This document shows positions 15,830 through 24,454 of a DNA stretch of 64,000 nt, in pieces. A program made the position numbers and the translations under genes. A model generated the notes under the pieces. It did no database searches. It was not told the origin of the DNA and saw only the letters and a program-made list of their open reading frames with translations. The number at the start of each line of letters is the position of its first letter. Within the stretch, counting starts at the first letter, position 1. The DNA is from CAVUAT01 sp963739545 (GTDB taxonomy: Bacteria; Actinomycetota; Thermoleophilia; Solirubrobacterales; 70-9). Where the stretch lies: contig CAVUAT010000014.1 of assembly GCA_963739545.1 (NCBI GenBank), positions 806,001 to 870,000 of the forward strand, in the 5' to 3' direction.

Positions 15830-16561
15830 ATGAGCCCCGATCCCACGCCCCGACCCACGCGCCTCGGCCCGCCGGAGGGGATCGGCGGGCTGCGCAGGGA
15901 GCGGCTGCACTGGGCGCGGCTGTACTTCGTCTGCGACGCGCTGCCCTATGGCGACGACCCCGAACTGGTGCTGCGCGCGGCGATGTCGGGTGGAGCCGGG
16001 ATGGTCGAGCTGCGCGACCGCGAACAACCGCCCGTGGTGCTCGAGCGCTCTGGGGCCACCTACCGGCGCCTGGCCGATACCTACAGCGCGCTGTTCATCG
16101 TCAACGACGACCCGCACCTGGCCAACGAGCTCGCCGCCGACGGCGTCCACGTCGGCCAGGACGACATGACGCCCCACGAGGCGCGCGAGATCGTCGGCCC
16201 CGACGGGATCATCGGGCTCTCGACCCATTCGATCGAGGAGGTGCGCGCGGCGCAGTCCAAGCCGGTCGACTACATCAGCGTCGGGCCGATCTGGGAAACG
16301 CCGACGAAGGAGGGTCGACCCGCGACCGGCCTCGAGCTGATCACGGCCGCAGCCGAGGCGTCCCAGCTGCCCTGGTTCGCGATCGGCGGCATCGACACCT
16401 CGAACGTCGAGCAGGTGGCGGCCGCCGGCGCCCGCCGCATCTGCGTGGTGCGCGCGATCCGCGAGGCTGACGACCCCGCGGAGGCGGCCTCGGCGCTGGT
16501 CGCCCCGGTCGACGCGGCGGTCAAAGCGGAGCGGGATGCTGCGGAGGCCGCGGGGGCCTGA
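15830..16561 (+). CDS. thiE: Thiamine-phosphate synthase ThiE
   Basis: Joins the thiazole and pyrimidine phosphates to give thiamine phosphate. A TIM barrel of 243 residues with YFVCDAL, GAGMVELRDRE, ALFIVNDDPHLANELAADGVHVGQDD, YISVGPIWETPTKEG and WFAIGGIDTSNV, all ThiE hallmarks (the diphosphate-binding Asp pair and TPTK). The ATG at 15830 is preceded by CAGAG. It diverges from the riboswitch-controlled thiO and overlaps the next gene by one base (TGATG), so the membrane protein downstream is probably co-translated. Confidence 0.95.
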   Translation: MSPDPTPRPTRLGPPEGIGGLRRERLHWARLYFVCDALPYGDDPELVLRAAMSGGAGMVELRDREQPPVVLERSGATYRRLADTYSALFIVNDDPHLANELAADGVHVGQDDMTPHEAREIVGPDGIIGLSTHSIEEVRAAQSKPVDYISVGPIWETPTKEGRPATGLELITAAAEASQLPWFAIGGIDTSNVEQVAAAGARRICVVRAIREADDPAEAASALVAPVDAAVKAERDAAEAAGA

Positions 16562-17181
16562 TGGGCAGCCGCGAGCGCAAGCGGGCCGAGCGCAGCAAGC
16601 GCAAGCGGCGCGCGGCCGACCGCGACGGCTCGCCGGTCCAGGCGACGTCCCAGCCGCAGGCCGCGGCCCGCCGGGCCGACGCCTACGAGGCCGTCCATGC
16701 CGAGGCCGCGGAGCCGGAGTCCTTCCAGGAGCGGATGGCGAAGCGCTCCGAGGCGCGCAACGCCGAGGTCCGCGCCGGCCTCGAGCCGCTCGAAGCGGGG
16801 GAGCGACCCGGAGCCGTCACCGTCGGTGCTGTGGTCGCTGCGATCCTGTCGGTGGTCTTCACGGTCTCGGCCGTGATTGCCCTGGTCGGAGGCGTGGAGA
16901 TCGACGGCAGCGAGCCGTCGCCGGCTCCCCTGATCGCGATCGCGGCGGCCCTCTGGCTGATGACCTACGGCCTGTGGAAGGCGCGGTATTGGGCGGTGCT
17001 CGGCCTCCAGATGCTGCTGCTGCTCGTCATCATCAGCAGCGCCCTCGGCCTCGTCCAGGTCTCGACGATCCCGCAGGTGATCGCGTCGCTGACCCTGCTC
17101 GGGGGCGCTGGGACCCTGTTTTACTTCACGATCCGCGCCATGGCGAGGATCCAGATGCCCGACCGCCCCGGGGATCGATGA
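16561..17181 (+). CDS. Membrane protein, four TM helices, basic N-terminus
   Basis: A 206-residue protein. The first 80 residues are charged and Arg/Lys/Glu-rich, probably cytoplasmic and partly coiled. Four hydrophobic helices follow at about 84-110, 121-140, 145-168 and 174-194. It overlaps the thiE stop by one base. I recognise no family. The pattern resembles small DUF membrane proteins of actinobacteria. A thiamine-related role is suggested only by position. Confidence 0.75.
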   Translation: MGSRERKRAERSKRKRRAADRDGSPVQATSQPQAAARRADAYEAVHAEAAEPESFQERMAKRSEARNAEVRAGLEPLEAGERPGAVTVGAVVAAILSVVFTVSAVIALVGGVEIDGSEPSPAPLIAIAAALWLMTYGLWKARYWAVLGLQMLLLLVIISSALGLVQVSTIPQVIASLTLLGGAGTLFYFTIRAMARIQMPDRPGDR

Positions 17182-17220
17182 CGGCGCGATACCGGTCGTC
17201 GCCGCTAGAGTCGAAGGGCG

Positions 17221-17274
17221 ATGGCTAAGCGCTCACAGTCCCAACCCTCACCGCAGCTGGACGGCGGATGCTGA
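17221..17274 (+). other. 17-codon leader ORF before lpd
   Basis: ATG at 17221 opens a reading frame that encodes MAKRSQSQPSPQLDGGC and stops at 17272-17274, four bases before the lpd GTG. AAGGGCG lies just upstream. Its size and position fit translational coupling or a leader peptide, but chance is possible. Confidence 0.3.
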
Positions 17275-17278
17275 GGCT

Positions 17279-18646
17279 GTGAGCACTTACGACACGATCG
17301 TGATCGGCGGAGGCCCCGGCGGCTACGTCGCGGCGATCCGCGCCGCCCAGCTGGGGCAGAAGACCGCGGTCGTCGAGCGCGATAAGCCCGGGGGTCGCTG
17401 CCTCAACTACGCCTGCATCCCCGCCAAGACCGTCCTGCACACCGCCGAGGTCTTCTCGACCGTATCCGAGCAGGGGGCCGAGCTCGGCATCAAGGCCAGC
17501 GGGGTCGGGATCGACTGGCCCGCGGTCCAGAAGCGCCGCGCATCGGTCTCCGAGACCCTGGCCGGCGGGGTGCAGATGCTCTGGAAGAAGAACAAGATCG
17601 ACTTCCTGGTCGGCGAGGGGAAGCTCGCCGGGGACGGCAAGGTCGAGGTCGCCGGCGAGACCCACGACGCGAAGGCGATAGTGCTCGCGACCGGCTCGGT
17701 CGCAATGGCGATACCCGGCGTCGAGTTCTCCGACCGCGTCGTCGACACCTGGGGCGCCTGGTCATTCGAGAAGCTGCCGAAGTCGCTCGTCGTCGTCGGC
17801 GCCGGAGCGTCGGGCTGCGAGATCGCGTCCGCCTACGCCCGGATCGGGATCGAGGTGACCCTGGTCGAGATGCTCGACCAGATCCTCCCGGCCGAGGACA
17901 AGGACATGGCCCGGGTGGTCGAGCGCCAGTTCAAGAAGGACGGCATCGACCTCAAGACCGGGACGAAGGTCGAGTCCGTCGAAGAGCAGAAGAGCGGCGT
18001 CAAGGTCACCCTCGGCGACACCGAGGTCAAGGCCGACTACATGGTGATCGCAGGAGGCCGCAAGCCCGACGTCGAGGCCCTGGGCCTGGACGCGGCCGGC
18101 GTGAAGCTCGCCGAGGACGGCCGCATCGAGATCGACGACTACCAGCAGACTTCGGCGAAGGGCGTCTACGCGATCGGCGACCTCGTCCGCGGCCCGGCCC
18201 TCGCGCACAAGGCCTCAGAGGAAGGCGTCGTCGCCGTCGAGCACGCCGGCGGGGCCGACACGCACCCCGTCGACATCAACCTGATCGCCGGCGCCACGTT
18301 CTGCCACCCGCAGGTCGCGAGCGTCGGGATGACCGAAGACCAAGCAAAAGAGGCGGGCGCGGAGGTCAAGGTCGGCAAGTTCAAGCTCGGCGGCGCCGGC
18401 GCTTCGGTCGTCTACGACGACCGAGCGGGCCTGGTCAAGATCGTCGGCGACCCCGAGTACGGCGAGATCCTCGGAGCCCACATCGTCGGCAACATCGCCT
18501 GCGACATGATCGCCGAGCTCGTCAACACGATGGCGCTCGAGGGCGGCTATCAGGAGCTCGCCCGCATCGTCCATCCGCACCCCACGATGTCCGAGGCCGT
18601 GCTCGACGCCGCGCGCGCCGTCGACGGCTGGGCGACGCACGCGTAG
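17279..18646 (+). CDS. lpdA: Dihydrolipoyl dehydrogenase (E3)
   Basis: FAD-dependent enzyme that reoxidises dihydrolipoyl groups of 2-oxo acid dehydrogenase complexes with NAD+. Residues 1-40 form the FAD motif (TIVIGGGPGGYVAAIRAAQ). The redox pair is in GGRCLNYACIPAKT (C-x4-C). The NAD fold has VVVGAGASGCEIASAYARIG, and the C-terminal interface has the active-site His in VHPHPTMSEAV. The length of 455 residues is normal. The GTG at 17279 is five bases past a small leader ORF. It heads a 12-kb cluster with two dehydrogenase complexes and lipoate synthesis, and probably serves both. Confidence 0.96.
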   Translation: MSTYDTIVIGGGPGGYVAAIRAAQLGQKTAVVERDKPGGRCLNYACIPAKTVLHTAEVFSTVSEQGAELGIKASGVGIDWPAVQKRRASVSETLAGGVQMLWKKNKIDFLVGEGKLAGDGKVEVAGETHDAKAIVLATGSVAMAIPGVEFSDRVVDTWGAWSFEKLPKSLVVVGAGASGCEIASAYARIGIEVTLVEMLDQILPAEDKDMARVVERQFKKDGIDLKTGTKVESVEEQKSGVKVTLGDTEVKADYMVIAGGRKPDVEALGLDAAGVKLAEDGRIEIDDYQQTSAKGVYAIGDLVRGPALAHKASEEGVVAVEHAGGADTHPVDINLIAGATFCHPQVASVGMTEDQAKEAGAEVKVGKFKLGGAGASVVYDDRAGLVKIVGDPEYGEILGAHIVGNIACDMIAELVNTMALEGGYQELARIVHPHPTMSEAVLDAARAVDGWATHA

Positions 18647-18705
18647 TTTGGAACGCCGAGGCTGCCGGGCGGAGCCTCAGCAGCCCTCGCGACGGCGTCG
18701 CAACC

Positions 18706-18739
18706 CGCCGCCTCCGGACGCGAAGCGGAGGAGGCGGCG
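18706..18739. promoter_or_regulatory. GC hairpin masking the ribosome site of the DsbA-like gene
   Basis: CGCCGCCTCC (18706-18715) pairs perfectly with GGAGGCGGCG (18730-18739) around a 14-base loop. The 3' arm contains the GGAGG ribosome site and ends four bases before the ATG at 18743. It may terminate the lpd transcript or restrain translation of the next gene. Confidence 0.5.
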
Positions 18740-18742
18740 TTG

Positions 18743-19351
18743 ATGGCAACGTTCTACTACGACTTCAGCTCGCCCTACGCCTATCTGGCGGCCGAGCGGA
18801 TCAGCGGGCTGTTCGCCGAGGCGAGGGTGGAGCAGCCGGAATGGCAGCCGATCTCTTTCGGCCACGTCCTGAAGGCGAGCGGCCGCACGCCGTGGTCGCT
18901 GCAGCCCGGCGGCCCCGACCAGGCCGACCTGGACGAGATCGCGCGGCGCGCTGCCGAGCGCGGGCTGCCGGAGGTTCGCTATGACCCCGGCTGGCCGTCG
19001 GAGTCCTACAGCCTGATCCCGCTTCGGGCCGCGATCTTCGCCAAGGAGTCGGGCCGCATCGTCTCGTTCTCGCAGGCGGCCCTGCGCCAGCGCTTCGCAG
19101 CGGGCCGCGACCTCTCCGACGTCGACAACGTGCTGATCGCCGCCGCGGCGTGCGAGCTGCACCCACGGGCGGTCCTGAAGGGGATCGAGACGCGATCGGT
19201 AGCCGATCGGCTCAAGGAGGTCACGGCGGAGGCGATCGAGCTCGGCGTCACCGGCGTCCCGACCGTCGCCGTGGGCGGCGAGCTGTTCTGGGGCGACGAC
19301 CGCCTTGAGGATGCTGTCGCGGCCACGAAGGTGGCGGCTGCCGAAAGGTAG
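18743..19351 (+). CDS. DsbA-family thiol oxidoreductase-like protein (HCCA isomerase type)
   Basis: A 202-residue thioredoxin-fold protein of the DSBA/2-hydroxychromene-2-carboxylate isomerase group. The start TFYYDFSSPYAYLAAERI is the kappa-GST-like motif where Ser replaces the CXXC of true DsbA, and GVTGVPTVAVGGELFWGDDRLE is the cis-Pro region and C-terminal helix. No signal peptide, so it is cytoplasmic. Lack of CXXC argues against disulfide formation; glutathione-like or isomerase chemistry is possible. The ATG at 18743 has GGAGGAGG at good spacing. It lies between lpd and E1 alpha, perhaps in the same operon. Confidence 0.85.
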   Translation: MATFYYDFSSPYAYLAAERISGLFAEARVEQPEWQPISFGHVLKASGRTPWSLQPGGPDQADLDEIARRAAERGLPEVRYDPGWPSESYSLIPLRAAIFAKESGRIVSFSQAALRQRFAAGRDLSDVDNVLIAAAACELHPRAVLKGIETRSVADRLKEVTAEAIELGVTGVPTVAVGGELFWGDDRLEDAVAATKVAAAER

Positions 19352-19360
19352 GCTGCGGTC

Positions 19361-20581
19361 GTGGCCCAGAGTAAGACCGCGGAGGCGAAGAGCAAGCCGA
19401 AGTCCGCCGGAGCCGAGAAGGCGCCGAAGCTGCCCCCGCCCGACGAGTGCCGCGAGCTGCTGACGAAGATGGCGACGATCCGCCGCTTCGAGGAGGAGGC
19501 GGGGCGCCAGTACCAGAAGGCCAAGGCGGGAGGGTTCCTCCACCTCGCAATCGGCGAGGAGGCGACGATCGTCGGCACGACCTCGGTGATGCGCGACGAC
19601 GACTACCTGATCGGGACCTACCGGACGCACGGCCACGCGATCGCGAGGGGCACCGACCCGAAGCGCGTGATGGCCGAGATCATGGGCCGCGTCGACGGCA
19701 CCTCGGGAGGCCGCGGCGGCTCGATGCACATCTTCGACCTCGAGCGGCGCTTCATGGGCGGCTACGGAATCGTCGGCGGCACGCTGCCGCTCGCCGCCGG
19801 GATGGGCCTCGCGGCCGATTACCTGGGCCAGGACGACGTCACCGTCTGCGTGTTCGGCGACGGCGCATCCAACGCCGGCAACTTCGGCGAGACCATGAAC
19901 CTGGCCGCGCTGTGGTCGCTTCCGGTCGTTTTCCTGGTCGAGAACAACCTCTACGGGATGGGAACTTCGATCGAGCGCCACTCGGCGGTGACGGACCTTT
20001 CCCGCAAGGCGGAGGGCTACGGCGTCCCCGGCGTGCGGGTCGACGGCATGGACGTACTCGCGGTGCGCGAGACGGTCGCCGAGCACATCCGGATGGCGCG
20101 AGAGGACCGCAAACCGACCCTGGTCGAGGCCTTCACCTACCGCTACCGCGGCCACTCCGCCGCCGACCCCGAGGTCTACCGAAGCAAGGAAGAGGTCGTG
20201 GAGTGGCAGGAGAAGGACCCGGTTGAGACGTTCGCTGCGCTGCTGGTCTCCGAGGGCGTTCTGAGCACCGAGGACGTCGAGGAGACCAAGGCCGAGGCCG
20301 AGCGCATCGTGCTCGAGGCCGTCGAGTTCGCCGACGCCTCGCCCGAGCCCGAGCTCGACTCCCTCTACGACCATCTCTACGTCGTCGGCAGCCAGGTCCC
20401 GGGCTGGTACGCGGTCGACGAGCGCTCGCCCGATCCGCACCCGGGCGAGGCCGAGCGCGAGGCGCCGGCGCGGGCGGACGAGCTGCGCCGCCAAGGCGCC
20501 GCCTACGCGGGGCCCGGCGAAGCCCCGCGCGAGAGCGGCTCCCAGGAGGGCAATGCGCTCGAGGACATCGAAGGCGATTAG
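19361..20581 (+). CDS. pdhA: Pyruvate dehydrogenase E1 component, alpha subunit
   Basis: ThDP-dependent decarboxylase subunit of an alpha2beta2 E1. After a Lys/Ala-rich N-terminal tail, the core has IRRFEEEAGRQYQ, GFLHLAIGEEA, TYRTHGHAIARG, and the ThDP motif from GDGASNAGNFGE to the closing ENNLYGMGT. GDG is the form found in pyruvate dehydrogenase, in contrast to GEG in the second copy at 23354. TYRYRGHSAADPEVYRSKEE is the conserved phosphorylation-loop region. A 60-residue acidic tail extends the C-terminus beyond usual length. GTG start at 19361. First of an E1a-E1b-E2 run. Confidence 0.92.
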   Translation: MAQSKTAEAKSKPKSAGAEKAPKLPPPDECRELLTKMATIRRFEEEAGRQYQKAKAGGFLHLAIGEEATIVGTTSVMRDDDYLIGTYRTHGHAIARGTDPKRVMAEIMGRVDGTSGGRGGSMHIFDLERRFMGGYGIVGGTLPLAAGMGLAADYLGQDDVTVCVFGDGASNAGNFGETMNLAALWSLPVVFLVENNLYGMGTSIERHSAVTDLSRKAEGYGVPGVRVDGMDVLAVRETVAEHIRMAREDRKPTLVEAFTYRYRGHSAADPEVYRSKEEVVEWQEKDPVETFAALLVSEGVLSTEDVEETKAEAERIVLEAVEFADASPEPELDSLYDHLYVVGSQVPGWYAVDERSPDPHPGEAEREAPARADELRRQGAAYAGPGEAPRESGSQEGNALEDIEGD

Positions 20582-20749
20582 GTGATCGATCGCCGACACA
20601 GGTGCGACTGGGGATTCGCCCGGCCAAGCAGATCAAGGACGCAGGGCGAAGGCTTTGGCGGTGCCAAAGGCGAGCCGGAGGACGAAGAGATGCGCAACGC
20701 CGGGCGGATGACCCGGGCGTGCATGGATCGGGGATCGGTCACCCGATGA
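20582..20749 (+). CDS. Candidate 55-residue small protein between E1 alpha and E1 beta
   Basis: A GTG at 20582 follows the E1 alpha stop directly. The frame runs 55 codons to a TGA that overlaps the E1 beta ATG (ATGA at 20746-20749). It includes GEGFGGAKGEPEDEEM and RNAGRMTRACMDRG. Overlaps at both ends are what a real operon member would show. About three quarters of its codons end in G or C, lower than its neighbours, and there is no clear ribosome site. It may instead be a 165-base spacer. Confidence 0.3.
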   Translation: MIDRRHRCDWGFARPSRSRTQGEGFGGAKGEPEDEEMRNAGRMTRACMDRGSVTR

Positions 20750-21735
20750 CCACGATGCGCATGCGCGAGTCGCTCAACGCCGCGATGCGCGAGGAGATGC
20801 AGCGCGATGAGACGGTCTTCGTGATGGGTGAGGACGTCGCCGTCTTCCAGGGCGCGTTCAAGGTGACCGAAGGCCTGCTCGACGAGTTCGGCGAGAGGCG
20901 CGTCCGGGACACGCCGATCTCCGAGAACACGATCGTCGGGATGGGCGTCGGGGCCGCGATGACGGGACTGCGACCCGTCGTTGAGATCATGACCGTCAAC
21001 TTCGCCCTGTTGGCGATGGACATGATCGTCAACCACGCCGCAGCGATCCCCTACATGTTCGGCGGACAGGTCCGCGTGCCGATGGTGATCCGTATGCCTG
21101 GCGGGGGCGGCCACCAGCTCGGCCCGACCCATTCACACAGCTTCGAGGCGCTGTTCCTTCAGGTGCCCGGCCTGCTGGTCGCGTGCCCATCGACCGCGGC
21201 CGACGGCAAAGGGCTGCTGAAGGCTGCGATCCGCGACGACAACCCGGTGATCTTCATCGAGCACGAGTCCCTCTACGGCTCGCGCGGCGAGGTCCCCGAT
21301 GACGACGACCACATCGTCAACTTCGGCGAGGCCGCGATTCGCCGCGAGGGCGGCGACGTGACCATCGTCGGAATCCTTCGCATGGCCGAGATCGCCGAGG
21401 GGGCCGCGACCACGCTCGCGAACGAGCACGGCGTCGAGGCCGAGGTGATCGACCCGCGCACCCTTCGCCCGCTCGACCTCGACACGATCGTGAAGTCCGT
21501 ACGCAAGACGAACCGCGCGGTGATCGTCGAGGAGGGCTGGCCGCACGGCGGCGTCGGCGCGAACCTCGCCACCTTGATAACCGAGCAGGCCTTCGACCAT
21601 CTCGACGCTCCGGTCGAGCGGGTCACCGGCGCCGACGTGCCGATGCCCTACTCGAAGCGGCTCGAGCAGTCGGCGATCCCACACGCCGAGCACGTCGTCA
21701 GCGCCGCGCTCGCGACGCTCGAGGGCAGCCTCTGA
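20746..21735 (+). CDS. pdhB: Pyruvate dehydrogenase E1 component, beta subunit
   Basis: Partner of the alpha subunit in the ThDP-dependent E1. Blocks include FVMGEDVAVFQGAFKVTEGL, DTPISENTIVGMGVGAAM, PMVIRMPGGGGHQLGPTHS and the C-terminal transketolase domain with VIDPRTLRPLDLDTI and VIVEEGWPHGGVGANLA. The conserved Glu that activates ThDP is in the ISEN motif. The ATG at 20746 gives 329 residues, the usual size; longer in-frame starts would add an Arg-rich extension not seen in the family. The stop overlaps the E2 start (TGATG). Confidence 0.93.
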   Translation: MTTMRMRESLNAAMREEMQRDETVFVMGEDVAVFQGAFKVTEGLLDEFGERRVRDTPISENTIVGMGVGAAMTGLRPVVEIMTVNFALLAMDMIVNHAAAIPYMFGGQVRVPMVIRMPGGGGHQLGPTHSHSFEALFLQVPGLLVACPSTAADGKGLLKAAIRDDNPVIFIEHESLYGSRGEVPDDDDHIVNFGEAAIRREGGDVTIVGILRMAEIAEGAATTLANEHGVEAEVIDPRTLRPLDLDTIVKSVRKTNRAVIVEEGWPHGGVGANLATLITEQAFDHLDAPVERVTGADVPMPYSKRLEQSAIPHAEHVVSAALATLEGSL

Positions 21736-23160
21736 TGGCCGACCTCGTGATGCCACGCCTCTCGGACTCGATGGAGGAGGGGACCGTCCTCAAGTGGCTG
21801 AAGGACGTCGGGGACGAGGTCGCGGTGGGGGAGGAGCTCGTCGAAATCGAAACCGACAAGGCGAACATGGTCTACGAGTCGGATGCGGCGGGGGTCCTCA
21901 GTGAGATCCTGGCGCAGGAGGGGGACACGTTGCCGATCGGCGAGGTGATCGCGCGGGTCGGGGACGCCGGGGATGTGGCGGGCGACGAGCGGCGCGGCGG
22001 GGGTGGCCGTCTCAGAGCGCACACCCGGCGGTAACGGTGGTGGGCCGTCCGAGGACGTATCGACGCCGGGCGTCACCAAGCCGGAGCGCTCTGAGCCGGC
22101 CACCCCCACCACACCGTCACCGTCCGGCACTTCCACGACGGCTCCGACGCCCGCGCCAGCTGCCGCGGCCGATCCTGGCGCCTCCTCACCCAGCCCGGTT
22201 TCCTCCGAGCCCGCCACCCGCGTCAAGGCTTCGCCGATCGCCAAGCGCATCGCCTCCGAGAAGGGCATCGACCTCCACGCGCTGAGTGGCTCGGGACCCG
22301 GCGGGCGAATCGTCAAGGCCGATGTCGAGCGCGCCGCGGACGCCGGGCCGGGTGCCGGGGTCGGGCCCGGGGGCGGTCCTGTTGGTGTTTCAGGAATTGC
22401 TTCTCCTGATGCTCCGACCCCGGGACCGTCCCCGGCGGGCGGCCCGGCGTCCGGAGTCGAGACCGCGAAGGGATCGACAGAAGTCGTCGAGCTCTCGAAG
22501 CTCCAGCAGACCGTCGCCCGACGCATGTCCGAGTCGAAGGCGACTGCGCCTCACTTCTATCTGCAGGCCGAGATCGACATGACCGCCGCCGTTGCCGCGC
22601 GCAAACGCCTGAAGCAGATGGCCTCCGAGGGAGACGTCGTCCCGACCTTCAACGACATGGTCGTCAAGGCCTGCGCGATCGCGCTTCGCGAGATGCCGAG
22701 GGCGAACGGCGCCTACCGCGACGGCCATATCGAGCTCTACTCGCGGGTCAACGTCGGGGTCGCGGTTGCAGCGCAGGACGCACTGGTGGTCCCGACCGTC
22801 TTCGACGCCGACCTGAAGGGGCTGCGGCGGATCTCAGCCGACACCAAGGCGCTCGCGGCGAGGGTGCGCGAGGGTTCGATCACCCCTCCGGAGCTCTCGG
22901 GTGGCACCTTCACCGTCTCGAACCTCGGGATGTTCGGGGTCTCGAACTTCAGCGCGGTGATCAACACGCCCCAAGCGGGGATCCTCGCGGTGGGGGAGCT
23001 GAAGGCGAAGCCGGCCGTCGTCGACGGCGAGATCGTCGCACGCGATCTGATGGGCGTGACCCTCGCCTGCGATCACCGCATCCTCTACGGCGCCGACGGG
23101 GCGGTCTTCCTCAAGCGCATCAGGGAACTGCTCGAGGAGCCGATCGGGTTGGCTCTCTAG
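21735..23160 (+). CDS. pdhC: Dihydrolipoamide acetyltransferase (E2) of the first complex, one frameshift
   Basis: Core acyltransferase of the pyruvate dehydrogenase complex. Residues 1-78 are a lipoyl domain with the modified Lys in EIETDKANMVYE. A frame change near 21985-22000, in the Gly-rich linker, moves into a frame with a long Pro/Ser/Thr linker, the E1/E3-binding domain (SPIAKRIASEKGIDLHALSG) and the catalytic domain with DHRILYGADG near the C-terminus (the HxxxDG motif). Net size is about 475 residues. The indel sits in a repetitive GC tract and looks technical. A second linker of Gly/Pro follows the binding domain. Confidence 0.9.
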
Positions 23161-23176
23161 CGCAAGATTTTTCGCC

Positions 23177-23206
23177 TTGTTTTTTCCCCGACGCCGGGGG
23201 TATCCT
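23177..23206 (+). promoter_or_regulatory. Promoter of the second dehydrogenase operon
   Basis: TTGTTT (23177-23182), an 18-base spacer and TATCCT (23201-23206) lie in a conspicuously AT-rich patch just after the first E2 stop. This makes the downstream genes an independently transcribed unit with a leader of about 140 bases. Confidence 0.55.
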
Positions 23207-23353
23207 CAATGCATCACACATAGGGAGACCGAGGCGAATCCCTCGGTTTCCCGGATGTCCGTAAGCGCGGAGCAGCCGGCAAATCCCGGCGCCGCGGAAC
23301 GGCCAAGCCGGAGGCGATCCCGAAGGCGCGGCTTAAAGAAAGGCGGACCGCGA
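23207..23353 (+). promoter_or_regulatory. Structured 5' leader of the branched-chain dehydrogenase operon
   Basis: Three GC stems are visible. GGGA-g-ACCGAGG pairs with CCCTCGGT-t-TCCC (about 23223-23251). GCCGG-caaatc-CCGGC sits inside CGCGG/CCGCG (about 23268-23296). CGCGG (23327-23331) pairs with CCGCG (23348-23352), with the AAAGGCGG ribosome site in the loop just before the ATG at 23354. I tried known riboswitch patterns (TPP, cobalamin, SAM, c-di-AMP, glycine) and none fits. An in-frame upstream ATG at 23255 leaves the alternative that part of this is coding. Confidence 0.45.
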
Positions 23354-24454
23354 ATGAAGCTCGAGAGTCCGAGCCCTGCTCGTGATCGCTCGTCCGAGCA
23401 CCGAAACGGTGATTCAGGCGAGCACCTGACGCGCGACGACCGTGCCCTGCTGCTCCGGTTCATGCTGCTGATGCGGGTCTCCGAGGAACGGGGCCTCACC
23501 CTCTACAAGCAGGGGAAGGTGCCCGGCTCCTTCTACGACGGCCGCGGCCAGGAGGCGATCTCCGTGGGCGCATCTTTCGTGCTGGCGCCACGCGACCGCC
23601 TCTGCATCCTGCACCGCGACCTCGGCGCGCACTTCGTGCGGGGGGTGACTCCCGAGCGCTACCTGGCCAACTACATGGGCCGCTCGGGCGGTGTCACCGG
23701 CGGCAAGGACGGCAACATGCACTTCGGCGATCCCAGCCTCGGCTGCGTCGGGATGGTCTCGATGCTGCCCGACATGGCGCCCGTCGCGACGGGGCTCGCG
23801 CTCGCCTACAAGCTGCGATCCGAGCCGCGGGTCGCGATGACGTTCTTCGGCGAGGGTTCGACCGCGAATGGGCAGTGGCACGAGGCGATGAACTTCGCCG
23901 GCGTGCATCAGCTGCCGGTCGTCTACCTGCTCGAGAACAACCGATTCGCCTACTCGACGCCGACCGAGCTCGAATACGCGATAGATCCGGTGGAGCGCGC
24001 AGCCGGATACGGCTTCCCGGGGGTCAGCGTCGACGGGAACGACGTCGAGGCGGTATTCGAAGCGTCGCGACAGGCGGCCGACCGGGCTCGCGCCGGCGAC
24101 GGGCCGACGCTGATCGAGTGTCACACGATGCGCATGCACGGCCACGGCGCCCACGACGACATGAGCTACGTGCCCGATGAGTTGTTCGAGGAATGGCGGT
24201 CGCGCGACCCGATCGAGCTCCACCGAAATCGTCTCGTCGCGGAGTACGGCTTCGGCGAGCAGGAGCTCGCTGGGATCGAAGCCGACGTCGAGCGCGAGGT
24301 CGCCGAGGCCGCCGAGCGCGCCCTCGCCTCGCCGATGCCCGATCCCGCACTCGCCCGCGAGGGCGTCTACGCCGACGCCTTCGAGCCGCTCGGCGACGGC
24401 CGAGCGCCGTGGTCGCGATGGGCGGCCGAGACGGCGGAGAGGAGCGCGGCATGA
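23354..24454 (+). CDS. Branched-chain 2-oxo acid dehydrogenase E1 alpha-like subunit
   Basis: Second E1 alpha of the window, 366 residues. ThDP-binding runs from GEGSTANGQWHEAMNFA to LLENNRFAYST. The GEG form, rather than GDG, is typical of branched-chain ketoacid dehydrogenase E1 alpha. Other blocks are VPGSFYDGRGQEAISVG, RDLGAHFVRGVTPE, GKDGNMHFGD and HTMRMHGHGAHDD. The ATG at 23354 with AAAGGCGG is preferred; ATG 23255 would add a basic, low-complexity extension. Its stop overlaps the E1 beta start (ATGA). Clustering with leucine dehydrogenase supports a branched-chain substrate; an acetoin-type complex is the alternative. Confidence 0.85.
   Translation: MKLESPSPARDRSSEHRNGDSGEHLTRDDRALLLRFMLLMRVSEERGLTLYKQGKVPGSFYDGRGQEAISVGASFVLAPRDRLCILHRDLGAHFVRGVTPERYLANYMGRSGGVTGGKDGNMHFGDPSLGCVGMVSMLPDMAPVATGLALAYKLRSEPRVAMTFFGEGSTANGQWHEAMNFAGVHQLPVVYLLENNRFAYSTPTELEYAIDPVERAAGYGFPGVSVDGNDVEAVFEASRQAADRARAGDGPTLIECHTMRMHGHGAHDDMSYVPDELFEEWRSRDPIELHRNRLVAEYGFGEQELAGIEADVEREVAEAAERALASPMPDPALAREGVYADAFEPLGDGRAPWSRWAAETAERSAA

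Noticed and set aside
18677..20599. A 640-codon minus-strand frame opposite the DsbA-like and E1 alpha genes
   Set aside because: No motifs; the plus-strand genes are clear.
23207..23353. Known riboswitch (cobalamin, c-di-AMP, TPP, SAM, glycine) before the second E1 alpha
   Set aside because: Stems are present but the conserved sequence blocks of these families are missing, so I left it as an unmatched structured leader.
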